Positions 1 to 8,070 of a stretch of 64,000 bases of DNA are shown here, piece by piece. The number at the start of each line of letters is the position of its first letter. Within the stretch, counting starts at the first letter, position 1. The stretch spans positions 186,001-250,000 of the forward strand of contig CAXXFQ010000033.1 of assembly GCA_963674475.2 (NCBI GenBank), read 5' to 3'. This DNA is from CAXXFQ01 sp963674475. GTDB lineage: Bacteria; Planctomycetota; Planctomycetia; Pirellulales; Thermoguttaceae. The notes below the pieces were generated by a model that did no database searches, was not told where the DNA came from, and saw nothing but the letters and a program-made list of their open reading frames with translations. The position numbers and the translations under genes are program-made.

Positions 1-1122
1 TTTTCGACCTGCCAGCAGGCCCTGGAGAGCAATCGCACCGGCCAGAGAAAGGATTGGTTGATGGGTGTAGTTCGTTTCCGTGATAAAACGGCTCATTTCA
101 CCGATAAAGCCCGGCACTTCGAGCAACCGGGACGAGAATGGAGCCGAATCAGAAGTGTCGCCTTTGGGTTCCGAATCCTTCTCATTTTCAACGATTTTCG
201 GCAGCAAACCGGACAGATCGACGTCGGTCGACGGGGTGTCGTTGCCGTAGCCTTGACCGCTCAGATCACGGGTTGCCGCTTCGAAGTCGCCGTTGTGTTC
301 CAACAGGGCGTAGACGGCAAAGGGGGAATAGCCGCGATTCGGTTCGAATGGGGCGGCCGAGGAGGAAAAGACGTACAGGGTATTTTCGCGCAGCGTGGCC
401 GACGTCCCGGACGACTTGCCCGCCCGTGTCCAGTGTTCGTTCCCGTCCGAACGGCATCCGGCCGGGCGCCAGCCGTGTTTGACCAACAACGCGCGTAGGT
501 CGCCCCGTTGGTTGTAATCATCACCCGGTCGGCCACAGGGGGCGGTGGGCGATAGTGTGCAGCCTTGGATGCTTTCAACGTGCACCCCGTCACCCGCTTG
601 ATTTAGCCCCTTGGCCGCCTCGATCAACACCGCTCGCTCTTGTGTTGTTAAAACCGGCAGTTCAGCCAGATCGCCCTGGATCAGCTCGTAACCGGGGGTC
701 GGGGCGCATAAAAAAAGGCCCCCTTCGCCGCGGGTTTCGATCATGACCCGGCCGTCGGCCGCTTGGGCCAACTTCGCGTTGCCGCCGACCGGCTCTGTGC
801 AGCGATAAACGGCGTGCATCCCGCCGGACTGCGATCGCTCGATCACCAACCGTTCAAGCAGAGCAGGCCCTACACGCTCGCACCACGGCCCGTAGAACTG
901 GCCACCGTGGTCGAAGTCGATCAATTCAAGATTGCCCGACACACGGCCACAAACGAGACAAAGGCCGCCCAGTTTATTGGCGGCCCACGCTTCGACTTCC
1001 GCGTCTGAAGGCAGTTGTTGTTGGTATCGCTTCCAGCCGGAAAGGGCGGGGCGCTTTTGGACCGGAATCGCGGGCAGGACCGACAGTCCGGCTCTTCGAT
1101 AGCTTCGAATGGCGTATTGCAT
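1..1122 (-). CDS. Bifunctional DNA primase/polymerase (PrimPol), N-terminal part, cut by window edge
   Basis: I translated this frame by hand: 374 codons stay open from an ATG at 1122 to base 1, so the gene continues left of the window. The first ~160 residues match the archaeo-eukaryotic PrimPol fold. An IDFD metal-binding motif lies at residues 68-71, SGGMHAVYR at 99-107, and an acidic residue in IETRGEGG near 129 could be the third ligand. After a linker, the last visible residues (about 335-374, EVPGFIGEMSRFITETNYTH and onward) resemble the start of the primase/helicase C-terminal region seen in phage proteins of the DUF3987 type. By family it would synthesise primers and perhaps unwind DNA during element replication. 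Its ATG overlaps the stop of the upstream DUF5664 gene (TAATG), so the two are translationally coupled. The primase domain is firm; the C-terminal assignment is inference from a short stretch. Confidence 0.85.
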   Translation of the reverse strand, partial: MQYAIRSYRRAGLSVLPAIPVQKRPALSGWKRYQQQLPSDAEVEAWAANKLGGLCLVCGRVSGNLELIDFDHGGQFYGPWCERVGPALLERLVIERSQSGGMHAVYRCTEPVGGNAKLAQAADGRVMIETRGEGGLFLCAPTPGYELIQGDLAELPVLTTQERAVLIEAAKGLNQAGDGVHVESIQGCTLSPTAPCGRPGDDYNQRGDLRALLVKHGWRPAGCRSDGNEHWTRAGKSSGTSATLRENTLYVFSSSAAPFEPNRGYSPFAVYALLEHNGDFEAATRDLSGQGYGNDTPSTDVDLSGLLPKIVENEKDSEPKGDTSDSAPFSSRLLEVPGFIGEMSRFITETNYTHQPILSLAGAIALQGLLAGRK

Positions 1123-1493
1123 TAAACATTTTCATCGTCGAGGTACTTGGGCATATCACAAAGCGACTCGGGCAGGCGACCCAAGCGGACCATCTCCTCG
1201 TAATGGAGGATGAACGACGCATTGCACATCACGGCCGCCATGTGGTCCTCATCGCGGTGGCCCTGTTGGTACTTCATCAGATGGCGACACAGCGACGCAA
1301 CGCAGCGCGAAATCGGGATCCCTTTCTCCCAATTGCGTTCGTCGTACTTCACTGCACCCAGTCGAAGCCACTCGCCCAACCGCTCGATCGCAAACGGCGA
1401 GATCAGATCCGGCCGCGGCTTTTCACCGGCCGTATCTCGAACCGCCCCGGTATCGAACGCCTGCCGGTTTCCGCTGTCGTGGATTTTTGTCAT
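1122..1493 (-). CDS. DUF5664 (dATP/dGTP diphosphohydrolase N-terminal-like) phage protein
   Basis: A 123-residue soluble protein. The stretch from about residue 30 (LISPFAIERLGEWLRLGAVK) through NWEKGIPISRCVASLCRHLM to the acidic HRDEDHMAAVMCNASFILHY region is typical of the small phage proteins named dATP/dGTP diphosphohydrolase, N-terminal, or DUF5664. The ATG at 1493 is preceded by a GAGG ribosome binding site; a longer frame running up to 1730 only shadows the gene upstream. It sits between the metallophosphoesterase and the PrimPol gene and overlaps the latter by one base. The conserved His and Glu/Asp residues are compatible with a metal-dependent nucleotide hydrolase that adjusts the dNTP pool, but no catalysis can be proved here. 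Confidence 0.8.
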   Translation of the reverse strand: MTKIHDSGNRQAFDTGAVRDTAGEKPRPDLISPFAIERLGEWLRLGAVKYDERNWEKGIPISRCVASLCRHLMKYQQGHRDEDHMAAVMCNASFILHYEEMVRLGRLPESLCDMPKYLDDENV

Positions 1494-1503
1494 TTTGTGT
1501 TCC

Positions 1504-2280
1504 TCACAACTGTTCAACGGTGACGGTTTCTCTCGTCGCTCGTCGCCCGAACGTCTTGCCGTGGTAGTGGTACTTGCCGTGCACGACGGCCACCTGGTCA
1601 ACGTGAAAATAATCCCGGCCGTGCCAGACGACCGACCAGCCTTGTTGCCAGTCCGGCGCGGTGGTGTATTCCGGATTGAGATCGCACAGGCAGCCGTTTT
1701 CCCACGCGGCGTAGGTGTCGTTGATATCACGATGATAAAACGCTCCTAGGCGATGGGTGTGGCCGTGAATGACGCAACAGCCGTACTTTTCGAAATGCCC
1801 TTTGGCCGATCCGCCCGACCATTTGCGAACCAGCGAGCCGTGGGTGAAAAGGAGTTGCCCGACCCGGTACGGCCGGTTGTTTTCACGCCACGCGATTTTC
1901 AGCGAATCGAAATCCAACAGGGCTTCGACGCGCAAAGCACGCAGTTCGGCCAAGGCCCGCGCTTCGCTTGCCAGGTAGCGACGCAACCGGAATTCGTGAT
2001 TCCCCTCGGAGTAGACGATCCGGGCCGCGGGGGCCGCTTCTCGCACTTCACAGAGGAAATCACGGGTGGCGTCCAGGTCGTCTTGAAGGCTTTCTTTTCT
2101 CGCGGGGTCCTTGGCGAACCGGCTGACCGTGTAAAAATCGGTGATGTCGCCCAAGAGGTGGATCGTCCCCGGCCGCTGGTCGCGAATGAAGTCGAGGGCC
2201 ATTCGACAGACCTTGCGATCTTGAAACGGGACGTGCACGTCGGACAGGGCGACCCCCATGCGATGGTTGGTTTTGCTCAT
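1504..2280 (-). CDS. Calcineurin-like metallophosphoesterase
   Basis: A 258-residue protein with all blocks of the metallophosphoesterase superfamily: SDVHVPF near residue 13, LLGDITDFY near 42, EGNHEFR near 95, FTHGSLV near 145 and IHGHTHRLG near 170. These supply the Asp, His and Asn ligands of a dinuclear metal centre. Phage members act on phosphodiester or phosphoprotein substrates; the substrate here is not evident. The gene overlaps the preceding small gene by ATGA and lies 10 bases before the DUF5664 gene, so it belongs to the leftward replication operon of the element. The superfamily is certain, the biological role open. Confidence 0.9.
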   Translation of the reverse strand: MSKTNHRMGVALSDVHVPFQDRKVCRMALDFIRDQRPGTIHLLGDITDFYTVSRFAKDPARKESLQDDLDATRDFLCEVREAAPAARIVYSEGNHEFRLRRYLASEARALAELRALRVEALLDFDSLKIAWRENNRPYRVGQLLFTHGSLVRKWSGGSAKGHFEKYGCCVIHGHTHRLGAFYHRDINDTYAAWENGCLCDLNPEYTTAPDWQQGWSVVWHGRDYFHVDQVAVVHGKYHYHGKTFGRRATRETVTVEQL

Positions 2281-2474
2281 TTAGTGCGATCCTCACTGGC
2301 CGCCGCCTCGCCGACCATGGCAGCGATCATGCCGGCCTCGAAACAGACGGAATGGCAGGGCAGGTTGATTTGATCGCGGTTTTCAAGGGCGTATCGCACT
2401 CCCTGACGAAACGCGTCGCCATGGTCGGTGGCCGAGCGGAACTTCATGGTGTGGTAGATTGGTAAGAATTTCAT
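2277..2474 (-). CDS. Small hypothetical protein of the replication operon
   Basis: A 65-residue protein with no motif I recognise. It has several His and Cys residues (LPCHSVCFEAG in the middle) and a short hydrophobic segment, AGMIAAMVGEAAA. Its stop overlaps the metallophosphoesterase start as ATGA, and the helicase gene ends 14 bases upstream. The ATG at 2474 follows a GAGGCGTTT-like ribosome binding site. The tight packing and overlap are the main reasons to call it real. Confidence 0.6.
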   Translation of the reverse strand: MKFLPIYHTMKFRSATDHGDAFRQGVRYALENRDQINLPCHSVCFEAGMIAAMVGEAAASEDRTK

Positions 2475-2488
2475 TTACTAAACGCCTC

Positions 2489-4162
2489 CTAAAACGGGAT
2501 ATCTTCCAGGGGAATTTCTAAAACCGGCTTCTCGCCCAGTTCATGTTTGATGATCCGGTCGAACCGTTCGCCGGTGATCTTGCGGACGGTGATTTTTCGC
2601 GTCTCGGCCAGCCCGCCGGCCGCCGCGATATCCGCCGCCATCTCGGCCGTATCGGGACAGGCCTCGTTTGACCGGGCATACCACCAGGACTCCGCCTTGC
2701 GTCGTGCCCAGCCGTCGTGCTCGACGCAGATCCATTCGGAGTGGTAGTCGTTGAGCGAAACACGATAATCGACACGCAATGTCTTGGGCGTGCTCTCGTC
2801 GGCGCCACGCTTTGTGTGGGTCGAGCAGATCATCTCCTTGACGTCGTACTCGGTATCGATGACTTGGCCGGAAAGGACGCCTTCGTCCGACGCGGTCGAT
2901 TCGTGTTGTTGCCGGTCGGGCGGCGGGAACTGGTAACCGCAATCGGGGCAGGCGGTCAACCCGGCGTGCATGAGGTTTTGGCATTCGGGGCACTCTTTTG
3001 CAGGGGCCTCGCCGCCTTGGCCCGCTTTCTTTTCGCCGATCTCGATCGAGTCGACCGGCCCGTGACGCACGATATTGCTGCCGTAATCGAGGATCAAGCA
3101 GTCGGTTTTCGCCGGATGGAGTCGAAAGCCACGGCCGACCATCTGGTAATAAAGGCCCGGCGAGGCGGTCGGGCGTAACAGGACAACGCAGTCGATATTC
3201 GGAGCGTCGAAGCCGACTGCCAGGACATTGACATTCACCAGAAACTTCAGAGGCGGAAGCGAGTGGCCGAACAGGTCGACCGGGATCTTTTCCCCCTTGA
3301 AGCGATGCAAGGTCAAGTCCCGGTCTTTGGAATCGCCGGTAACCAGACCAACCTCTTGCCCGGTCATCGCCTCCAAGGCCGCCTTGACTCGTTCGGCGTG
3401 GGCAACACTGGCGGCGAAGATCAAGACCGACTTGCGGTCGGCCGTCTGATCGACGATCTCACGACAGGCGGCCCAAACCAGATCGCCCTGGTTCACCAGG
3501 TCCTCGACTTCCGAAGCGACGAACTCGCCGCCGCGAAGATGGAGGCCTGTCGTGTCCGCCTTACTTTGCCCCGCTTTGGTTTTAAGCGGGCAGAGGTAGC
3601 CTTGACCGATTAGCTCCTTGACGCCCACCTCGTAACAAATCGCGTTGAGCAAGTTGTCCGGTCCACAGATCGCCCCGCCTTTAAGCCGATAGGGGGTCGC
3701 CGTCAGGCCGATTAGCCGAACGTTCGGGTTGATCACCTTCGCGTCGGAGAGGAACTGGCGGTACATCCCGTCCCCTTCCAGCGGAATAAGTTGCCCCTCG
3801 TCGATAAGGATGACGTCGAACCGGTCCAGTTCGCACGCCCTTTGATAGACCGATTGGATCCCGGCGACGATCACCGGCTGCCCGGTATCACGACGGCCCA
3901 GCCCGGCCGAGTAGACGCCGACGGGAACCTCGGGACAGATCGCCCGCAGTTTATCGGCCGCCTGCTCCAAAAGTTCCTTGACGTGGGCGAGAACCAAGAC
4001 TCGCCCGTTCCAGCGGGTCACCGCATCGCGGCAGATCGTGGCCAAAACGGGCGTCTTGCCGGCCGCCGTGGGCAAGACGACGCACGGATTGTCGTCACGG
4101 GTCCGAAGATGATGATAGACGGCGTCAATCGCTTTCTGCTGGTACGGTCGAAGTGTGAGCAT
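2489..4162 (-). CDS. Superfamily 2 DEAD/DEAH-type helicase with C-terminal zinc ribbon
   Basis: A 557-residue SF2 helicase. It opens with a Q-motif-like LTLRPYQQKAIDAVY, then Walker A PTAAGKT near residue 35, motif II LIDEGQLIP near 125 (DEGQ instead of DEAH), motif III LTATPYR near 157, and the C-terminal helicase lobe with VLAVGFDAPNIDCVVLLRP and QMVGRGFR (arginine finger). A four-cysteine zinc ribbon, CPECQNLMHAGLTACPDCGY, follows at about 397-416. The last ~130 residues form an extra domain common to phage helicases of this type. I start at ATG 4162 because the homology begins there; the frame itself runs back to 4291 over the nuclease gene. It overlaps that nuclease by 38 bases. It probably acts in element replication or recombination with the nuclease. 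Confidence 0.88.
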   Translation of the reverse strand: MLTLRPYQQKAIDAVYHHLRTRDDNPCVVLPTAAGKTPVLATICRDAVTRWNGRVLVLAHVKELLEQAADKLRAICPEVPVGVYSAGLGRRDTGQPVIVAGIQSVYQRACELDRFDVILIDEGQLIPLEGDGMYRQFLSDAKVINPNVRLIGLTATPYRLKGGAICGPDNLLNAICYEVGVKELIGQGYLCPLKTKAGQSKADTTGLHLRGGEFVASEVEDLVNQGDLVWAACREIVDQTADRKSVLIFAASVAHAERVKAALEAMTGQEVGLVTGDSKDRDLTLHRFKGEKIPVDLFGHSLPPLKFLVNVNVLAVGFDAPNIDCVVLLRPTASPGLYYQMVGRGFRLHPAKTDCLILDYGSNIVRHGPVDSIEIGEKKAGQGGEAPAKECPECQNLMHAGLTACPDCGYQFPPPDRQQHESTASDEGVLSGQVIDTEYDVKEMICSTHTKRGADESTPKTLRVDYRVSLNDYHSEWICVEHDGWARRKAESWWYARSNEACPDTAEMAADIAAAGGLAETRKITVRKITGERFDRIIKHELGEKPVLEIPLEDIPF

Positions 4163-4487
4163 TGGCTTCCGCGAGAATCGAGGCGAGTCGAGGCAAGTCG
4201 TCCAGGCGAAGACAGACGACCCACGGCTTGAGGTTTTTACAATGAGCGACAATCGGGATTTTTGAGCCCGCGTCCTCGTCGGCCTGCTCAAGTGCCAGGT
4301 AAAGTCGGAACTGTTCGACCCGCTTTACTTCGAAATGGACCTCGGGCAGATCCACGACCACATCAGGCGAGTCGGGCCCACCGCAGTATTGACGACCACG
4401 GTGAGCCCGAACCCCAAGGAGGCGGGAGAGCTCGCGGGCAAATTCCCTTTCCCCGCGAGCCCCTTTGTTGCGTGACATCCGGCCCAT
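4125..4487 (-). CDS. PD-(D/E)XK-like nuclease (Holliday-junction-resolvase/VRR-NUC type)
   Basis: A 120-residue basic protein starting MGRMSRNKGARGEREFAREL, with an early Glu after a basic helix, then GGPDSPDVVV near residues 40-49 and HFEVKRVE near 55-62. This spacing of E, D and ExK is that of PD-(D/E)XK nucleases such as phage resolvase-like proteins. The ATG at 4487 has a strong GGAGG site and overlaps the previous stop by one base (TGATG). The gene lies directly before the helicase, as expected for a recombination or Holliday-junction processing pair. The fold is well supported; the substrate is inferred. Confidence 0.78.
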   Translation of the reverse strand: MGRMSRNKGARGEREFARELSRLLGVRAHRGRQYCGGPDSPDVVVDLPEVHFEVKRVEQFRLYLALEQADEDAGSKIPIVAHCKNLKPWVVCLRLDDLPRLASILAEANAHTSTVPAESD

Positions 4488-4681
4488 CAGGTCGCCTCCG
4501 ACCAATTGGCGGACAACCCGACCGAATCGGCCACCTCGGTCATAAGCCGCTTGCAAAATTCCGGGTAGGTCACCGGTTTGGCAACCTGCAAGGAATTGGG
4601 GGGAATGTCGGCCCGGGTTCGCTGGTCCGGGCCCGGCCGAGGATCGTCGGTGAGGATTTCGATGGCGATTCGAATTTGCAT
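4487..4681 (-). CDS. Small hypothetical phage protein
   Basis: A 64-residue protein beginning MQIRIAIEILTDDPRPGPDQ with a conserved-looking hydrophobic start and an acidic, Pro-rich linker. No known domain is recognised. A good AAAGGAA ribosome binding site precedes the ATG at 4681, the stop overlaps the nuclease start (TGATG), and only two bases separate it from the DUF669 gene upstream. It appears to be an operon member; function unknown. Confidence 0.6.
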   Translation of the reverse strand: MQIRIAIEILTDDPRPGPDQRTRADIPPNSLQVAKPVTYPEFCKRLMTEVADSVGLSANWSEAT

Positions 4682-4683
4682 GA

Positions 4684-5145
4684 TCAATTCCTTTCCCAAG
4701 GAGCGGTGGTGGTGTTCGCGGGCGTCGTGGCGGGGGCCTGCGTGGTCGACGACTTCCAACTGGAATACCCTTTGATCTCGTTGTTGATCTCGCCGGTGTC
4801 GTCCCGTTTTTTGCACTTGATATGGATGAACAAGGGGATGTGGTGCAGCTCGGCGCTGTCTTGTGGTTGCAAGACGCCAACCGCCCGACAGATGGCCGAC
4901 AGGTTCCCGCGGGCAATCTCGACCGTTTTGGCGCTCGGGTGGTTGATGCACAGCCGGTCCCACGCTTTGCGACCCTTTTGCGGGCCGTCGAGGACGGTAA
5001 ATTCCAGCCAGAGGTACGACCCGTTGCCCGCGTTGGTCGGTTTCATCTCGCTGGCGGTGATTTCGGCGATGTACTTTCCCGCCGGGAGAGGTTCAAAAGC
5101 GGTGGACGGTTCGTGGTCGTTTGCGTTGAAATTAAGGGTTGCCAT
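4684..5145 (-). CDS. DUF669 domain phage protein
   Basis: A 153-residue protein. FEPLPAGKYIAEITASEMKP near residues 17-36, YLWLEFTVLDGPQKGRKAWD near 44-63 and SAKTVEIARGNLSAICRAVG near 71-90 are the pattern of DUF669, a family found in phage recombination/replication operons, often beside AAA_24 ATPases and nucleases. The C terminus is Thr/Pro/Ala-rich and probably disordered, as in single-strand DNA-binding proteins, so an ssDNA-binding or annealing role is plausible but unproven. AGGAG precedes the ATG. It overlaps the upstream ATPase gene by 14 bases. Confidence 0.85.
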   Translation of the reverse strand: MATLNFNANDHEPSTAFEPLPAGKYIAEITASEMKPTNAGNGSYLWLEFTVLDGPQKGRKAWDRLCINHPSAKTVEIARGNLSAICRAVGVLQPQDSAELHHIPLFIHIKCKKRDDTGEINNEIKGYSSWKSSTTQAPATTPANTTTAPWERN

Positions 5146-5899
5146 CGGTGGCGGCTCCTACGGGTTGGTGTTGGTGATCGACTTCAGTCGACGGATTGAT
5201 GAGACAAGACAAGAGAGCGTCCCAGGAGAGCGGGATCACGTCGGGCAGGCGGTAGCGGTTCTTGGCCACGTAACCGGGGCTACCGACACAGCGAAGGATC
5301 CGTTGCCCGCCCTTTTCTCCCTTGGACGATCCGAGTTCACGCGTGGCCAAGAGGATGGCATCGCACCAATCGCATAGCAACGCAGAGGCGGCCTTGTGCA
5401 GGCGGGGGGAGAAACGATCGATTGCGGCCGATTCGGGGTCCTGGAACTTTTCGACCTTCGAATGAGCCAGAAGGATTGGGACCATCCCTTTCTTTTCGCG
5501 GAGGTAACGCAAGGCGTCGATCACCTGTCGCCACGCCGTCAGAGCGAGCGTGTACCCGCGGCCGTAGCCGCCATCGACCTTCTCGATCGAGTTCACGCTG
5601 TACTGCCTGCAAAGCTCGTCGTGGATCAACCGCTCGAGCCAGTCGGCCGAATCGATCACGACCGTTTTGTATTCGTGCTCCTCGGTCGCAAGCACCGCCA
5701 GGGCGTTTAGAACCTCGCCGAACGACTGGCACAACGGAAACGAATGGCAATCGATTTCGTCGAGCCCGTCTTCGGTCGGGATGAAGATCGGACTGGGAGC
5801 GTCGGCCGCGATGGTCGATTTACCAACGCCCTCGATGCCGTAAATGAAAAGACGCGGCGGCGCTTGCCTCTTGCCTTGATGGATGTTATTGAGTGACAT
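5132..5899 (-). CDS. AAA_24-type phage nucleotide-binding ATPase
   Basis: A 255-residue P-loop protein. Walker A is GIEGVGKST near residues 21-29 and Walker B TVVIDSADW near 79-87. The pattern PRLFIYGIEGVGKST ... FIPTEDGLDEID is characteristic of phage AAA_24 (RecA-like) proteins, which are thought to act in recombination with DUF669 partners. I start at ATG 5899, with AGGAAA upstream, rather than 6013, because the extra N-terminus only overlaps the sigma-like gene. It probably uses ATP to load or move a DNA-binding partner; this is inferred from neighbours. Confidence 0.85.
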   Translation of the reverse strand: MSLNNIHQGKRQAPPRLFIYGIEGVGKSTIAADAPSPIFIPTEDGLDEIDCHSFPLCQSFGEVLNALAVLATEEHEYKTVVIDSADWLERLIHDELCRQYSVNSIEKVDGGYGRGYTLALTAWRQVIDALRYLREKKGMVPILLAHSKVEKFQDPESAAIDRFSPRLHKAASALLCDWCDAILLATRELGSSKGEKGGQRILRCVGSPGYVAKNRYRLPDVIPLSWDALLSCLINPSTEVDHQHQPVGAATDGNP

Positions 5900-5951
5900 T
5901 TCGGGTTTCCTAGATTGGTTCTTCGATTCCTTGATGGTGGTTTGAGCGACG

Positions 5952-6503
5952 TTACTCCTCGTTAGTAATATCTGCAGAAGTCGCGAAAGTGTCGCAAAGT
6001 TCTCCAAACCCAAGAGAGATGAAGTGCTCGCGAATCTTCGGGATCTTTCGATAGATGGTGGATTTATCCACGCCGAGAATCGCCGCCGCCTCTGAAACGG
6101 AGTTGGTCATCAGTGCCCGGCATATCTCTTGCAATTGTTCCGGCAATTGAGAAACCACCTCTTCCACATCAAGCCGACGTTCCATGTCCGTCTGCTCGCC
6201 TGGACGGGCCATTTCGTGGAGGTCGTAATTTGGGTCAAGCGATTCGGCTGATCCAACTGGGTTGCCCTGCTGACTGAAGTGCTTCCTCGTCGCATACTTG
6301 GAAAATCGTGCCAAGACACGAACCACAAACGTCTCTTTGGAAGCCTTCTCGGGGTCGAACCGCTGGGCTGCCTGGATCAACTCCAAGACCATGTCCTGCT
6401 TGAGATCCTCATGTTCCCAGTGCGAAAGGTGGAGGGTGGTGGCCAACCGGTGGGCGTGAAATCCAATTTGATCCATGGCGAAGTCGTCTAAAAACGCGTT
6501 CAT
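5952..6503 (-). CDS. RNA polymerase sigma-70-family-like factor
   Basis: A 183-residue protein with a region-2-like helix bundle near residues 30-75 (HEDLKQDMVLELIQAAQRFD, then VVRVLARFSKYATRKH) and a region-4-like helix-turn-helix near 120-165 (LPEQLQEICRALMTNSVSEA followed by GVDKSTIYRKIPKIREHF). Regions 1 and 3 are absent, as in small or extracytoplasmic-function-like sigma factors. A GGGAGTG site precedes the ATG. It heads the leftward operon of ATPase, DUF669, nuclease and helicase genes, so it could direct transcription of the element or of a later, off-window set of genes. It could instead be a non-sigma HTH regulator; region 4 is the clearer half. Confidence 0.75.
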   Translation of the reverse strand: MNAFLDDFAMDQIGFHAHRLATTLHLSHWEHEDLKQDMVLELIQAAQRFDPEKASKETFVVRVLARFSKYATRKHFSQQGNPVGSAESLDPNYDLHEMARPGEQTDMERRLDVEEVVSQLPEQLQEICRALMTNSVSEAAAILGVDKSTIYRKIPKIREHFISLGFGELCDTFATSADITNEE

Positions 6504-6601
6504 CGTGACACTCCCAAAAGAAAAGCCCGCAATCGCACCGGCGGAGACGATCGGGGGCTGTTTGCTTTTTGTTTGCCCGCCGGCTGCTTCACCGACTGGG
6601 C

Positions 6602-6776
6602 GTCACCTTTGGGGTGTCACGGGTCACTTTTGGGGTGACTCTCGAAAAAAACTTGGAAAAAAACAAATCAAAAAACTTGAGTCTGGGTAAGTCAGGATGA
6701 ATAGAATGGCCCTCTATTGGGGTGGTTGTAAATCGACCTGCCGCCTTTGGGGGGGAGCGAGTCACTTTTCGGGTGA
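6602..6776. promoter_or_regulatory. Three copies of a GTCAC-N7-GTGAC palindromic motif
   Basis: Copies lie at 6602-6620 (GTCACCTTTGGGGTGTCAC), 6623-6639 (GTCACTTTTGGGGTGAC, a perfect 5-bp inverted repeat around a 7-base spacer) and 6761-6776 (GTCACTTTTCGGGTGA). They fall in the 474-bp gap between the leftward sigma-like gene (start 6503) and the rightward gene at 6978. A degenerate inverted copy also covers the sigma gene's ribosome binding site (6497-6513). Repeated half-site palindromes between divergent genes look like repressor or activator operators. The cognate protein is unknown. The rest of the gap shows no convincing gene. Confidence 0.55.
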
Positions 6777-6977
6777 TTCAAAGGAAGCTCCGGGGCAATC
6801 TGACGCACGAAAAAGGTCCTTCAATTGCTTGTTGCACGAACAGAGGACGATTTATGCAAACTTGTTGCTTTAACAAATTAAATTGATTATCATAAATGAC
6901 CTGAAGGCCTTTTCTTCCTTGAGCCGGTGGGGTTGAGGGGTAGGCGACACGCACTAAATCAAAAATGGGGAGATATC

Positions 6978-7376
6978 ATGTCGGACGCATTGACACCTGA
7001 GGAAGAAAGAGCCATTGCACAGCTTTCTGATGCCGTAGCAAGTCAGCTTGCCGAGGGGAAGAGCAGGGAGAATATTGTCAAAGAACTCCTAAAGCAAGAA
7101 TGGCACGAGGATGCGGCAGTCCAATTCGTGGACAACATTGCCAACGCCATGCATGAATACGAAAATTCTTCAGAAGGGCGTAACGAAATAGCGAAACGAT
7201 ATGCCCGGCACATGATTTACGGCGTTCTCTGGGTGGTCGGAGGAACAGTCGTTACGGTAGCCACCTATGGAGCCGCATCAGAAGGGGGAAAGTACGTTGT
7301 CGCATGGGGTGCCATTGTTTATGGGGCAATCGATTTCTTTAGAGGGCTTTGGGGATGGCTGAAGTATAAGGATTAA
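6978..7376 (+). CDS. Small two-helix membrane protein, unknown function
   Basis: A 132-residue protein, one of few rightward genes in the left module. The first ~75 residues are helical and charged (LTPEEERAIAQLSDAVASQL...). Two hydrophobic segments follow, about residues 82-100 (MIYGVLWVVGGTVVTVATYG) and 110-122, ending in DFFRGLWGWLKYKD. That FRGL-W-WL-KY ending recurs in many small bacterial membrane proteins of unknown function. GGGGAG precedes the ATG at 6978; the same frame opens earlier at 6927 but without support. Its base use is less GC-rich than the flanking genes, which suggests a moron-type accessory gene. It ends in a 4-base convergent overlap with the next gene. Confidence 0.7.
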   Translation: MSDALTPEEERAIAQLSDAVASQLAEGKSRENIVKELLKQEWHEDAAVQFVDNIANAMHEYENSSEGRNEIAKRYARHMIYGVLWVVGGTVVTVATYGAASEGGKYVVAWGAIVYGAIDFFRGLWGWLKYKD

Positions 7377-8017
7377 TGAAAGATCCAATCGATTTGTCGG
7401 TCGGGTTCGTAGCTCATTAAAGTGTGGGCGTTGATCGACGCGCGAAGATGCCGTGCCAAAAGCGGGGCTGACGCTTCGATTTTCTCGCAGGCCAGGTCGA
7501 TCGCCTTGGCAATCCGCCTCCGGAGTTTACTCACGTCGTCGCCCCCTTTGCGCGGACGACCGCCAAGGCCGATCGCGCCTTTCAAATACTGTCGAATCGC
7601 GTCGATTTCGATCCGTGCCGCTTCGGTCGGCTCGCCCGCTTCCAATTCCGAGATTCGTTGCCGGCACGCCTGGACCGCGTCCTCATCGATCAAGTCGCCG
7701 GCGTCCGACGCCGCGTCGATCCGCTCGTCCCCAACCAGGTCGGCCAGCATCCGTGCCACGTGGACCGGCTGACCGGGCCGCTGGAGCAGGTACCGAAGAT
7801 AGACCGGCCCTTTCAGGTTGCCGTCAAGGATCGCTTCCTGCCCCTCGTAGCGAAGCACCCAGGAGCCACGTCGGGCAAACAGGTAGTCGGGGAGAATGAT
7901 CAGATTCCCCGCCAAGTGCAGCCTTTCGATCTCCTTGAGCCGGCCGACCGCCTCTTCGAGTTCCGGCAAGTGTGCAAACGTTTTCGAAAGTAGTTCCTGG
8001 ACGTTTCCCGCTACCAT
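7373..8017 (-). CDS. Winged-helix-type protein of unknown function
   Basis: A 214-residue protein. The segment WVLRYEGQEAILDGNLKGPV followed by YLRYLLQRPGQPVHVARML (residues about 52-92) matches a winged-helix module of the RY-G--xxLKDSKGLRYLA-LL-HPG type found at the end of bacterial ATPase/regulator proteins. The C-terminal SKLRRRIAKAIDLACEKIEA and LLARHLRASINAHTLMSYEP match the tail that normally follows it. Here the module stands alone, without the usual large ATPase. GAAGGAATT precedes the ATG. It lies downstream of the DnaC-like gene and is probably a DNA-binding or scaffold component; the exact role is unknown. Confidence 0.7.
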   Translation of the reverse strand: MVAGNVQELLSKTFAHLPELEEAVGRLKEIERLHLAGNLIILPDYLFARRGSWVLRYEGQEAILDGNLKGPVYLRYLLQRPGQPVHVARMLADLVGDERIDAASDAGDLIDEDAVQACRQRISELEAGEPTEAARIEIDAIRQYLKGAIGLGGRPRKGGDDVSKLRRRIAKAIDLACEKIEASAPLLARHLRASINAHTLMSYEPDRQIDWIFH

Positions 8018-8070
8018 CGCGAATTCCTTCTCGCTCGGGGTTTTTGAATAGGTTACTCAGCAGTCGGCTC

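Noticed and set aside
4262..5377. A 371-codon rightward frame opposite the nuclease and DUF669 genes
   Set aside because: No recognisable domain; the leftward genes overlap neatly and have ribosome binding sites.
6475..6690. A 71-codon rightward frame over the palindrome region
   Set aside because: It starts inside the sigma-like gene on the other strand, lacks a ribosome binding site and covers the operator-like motifs.
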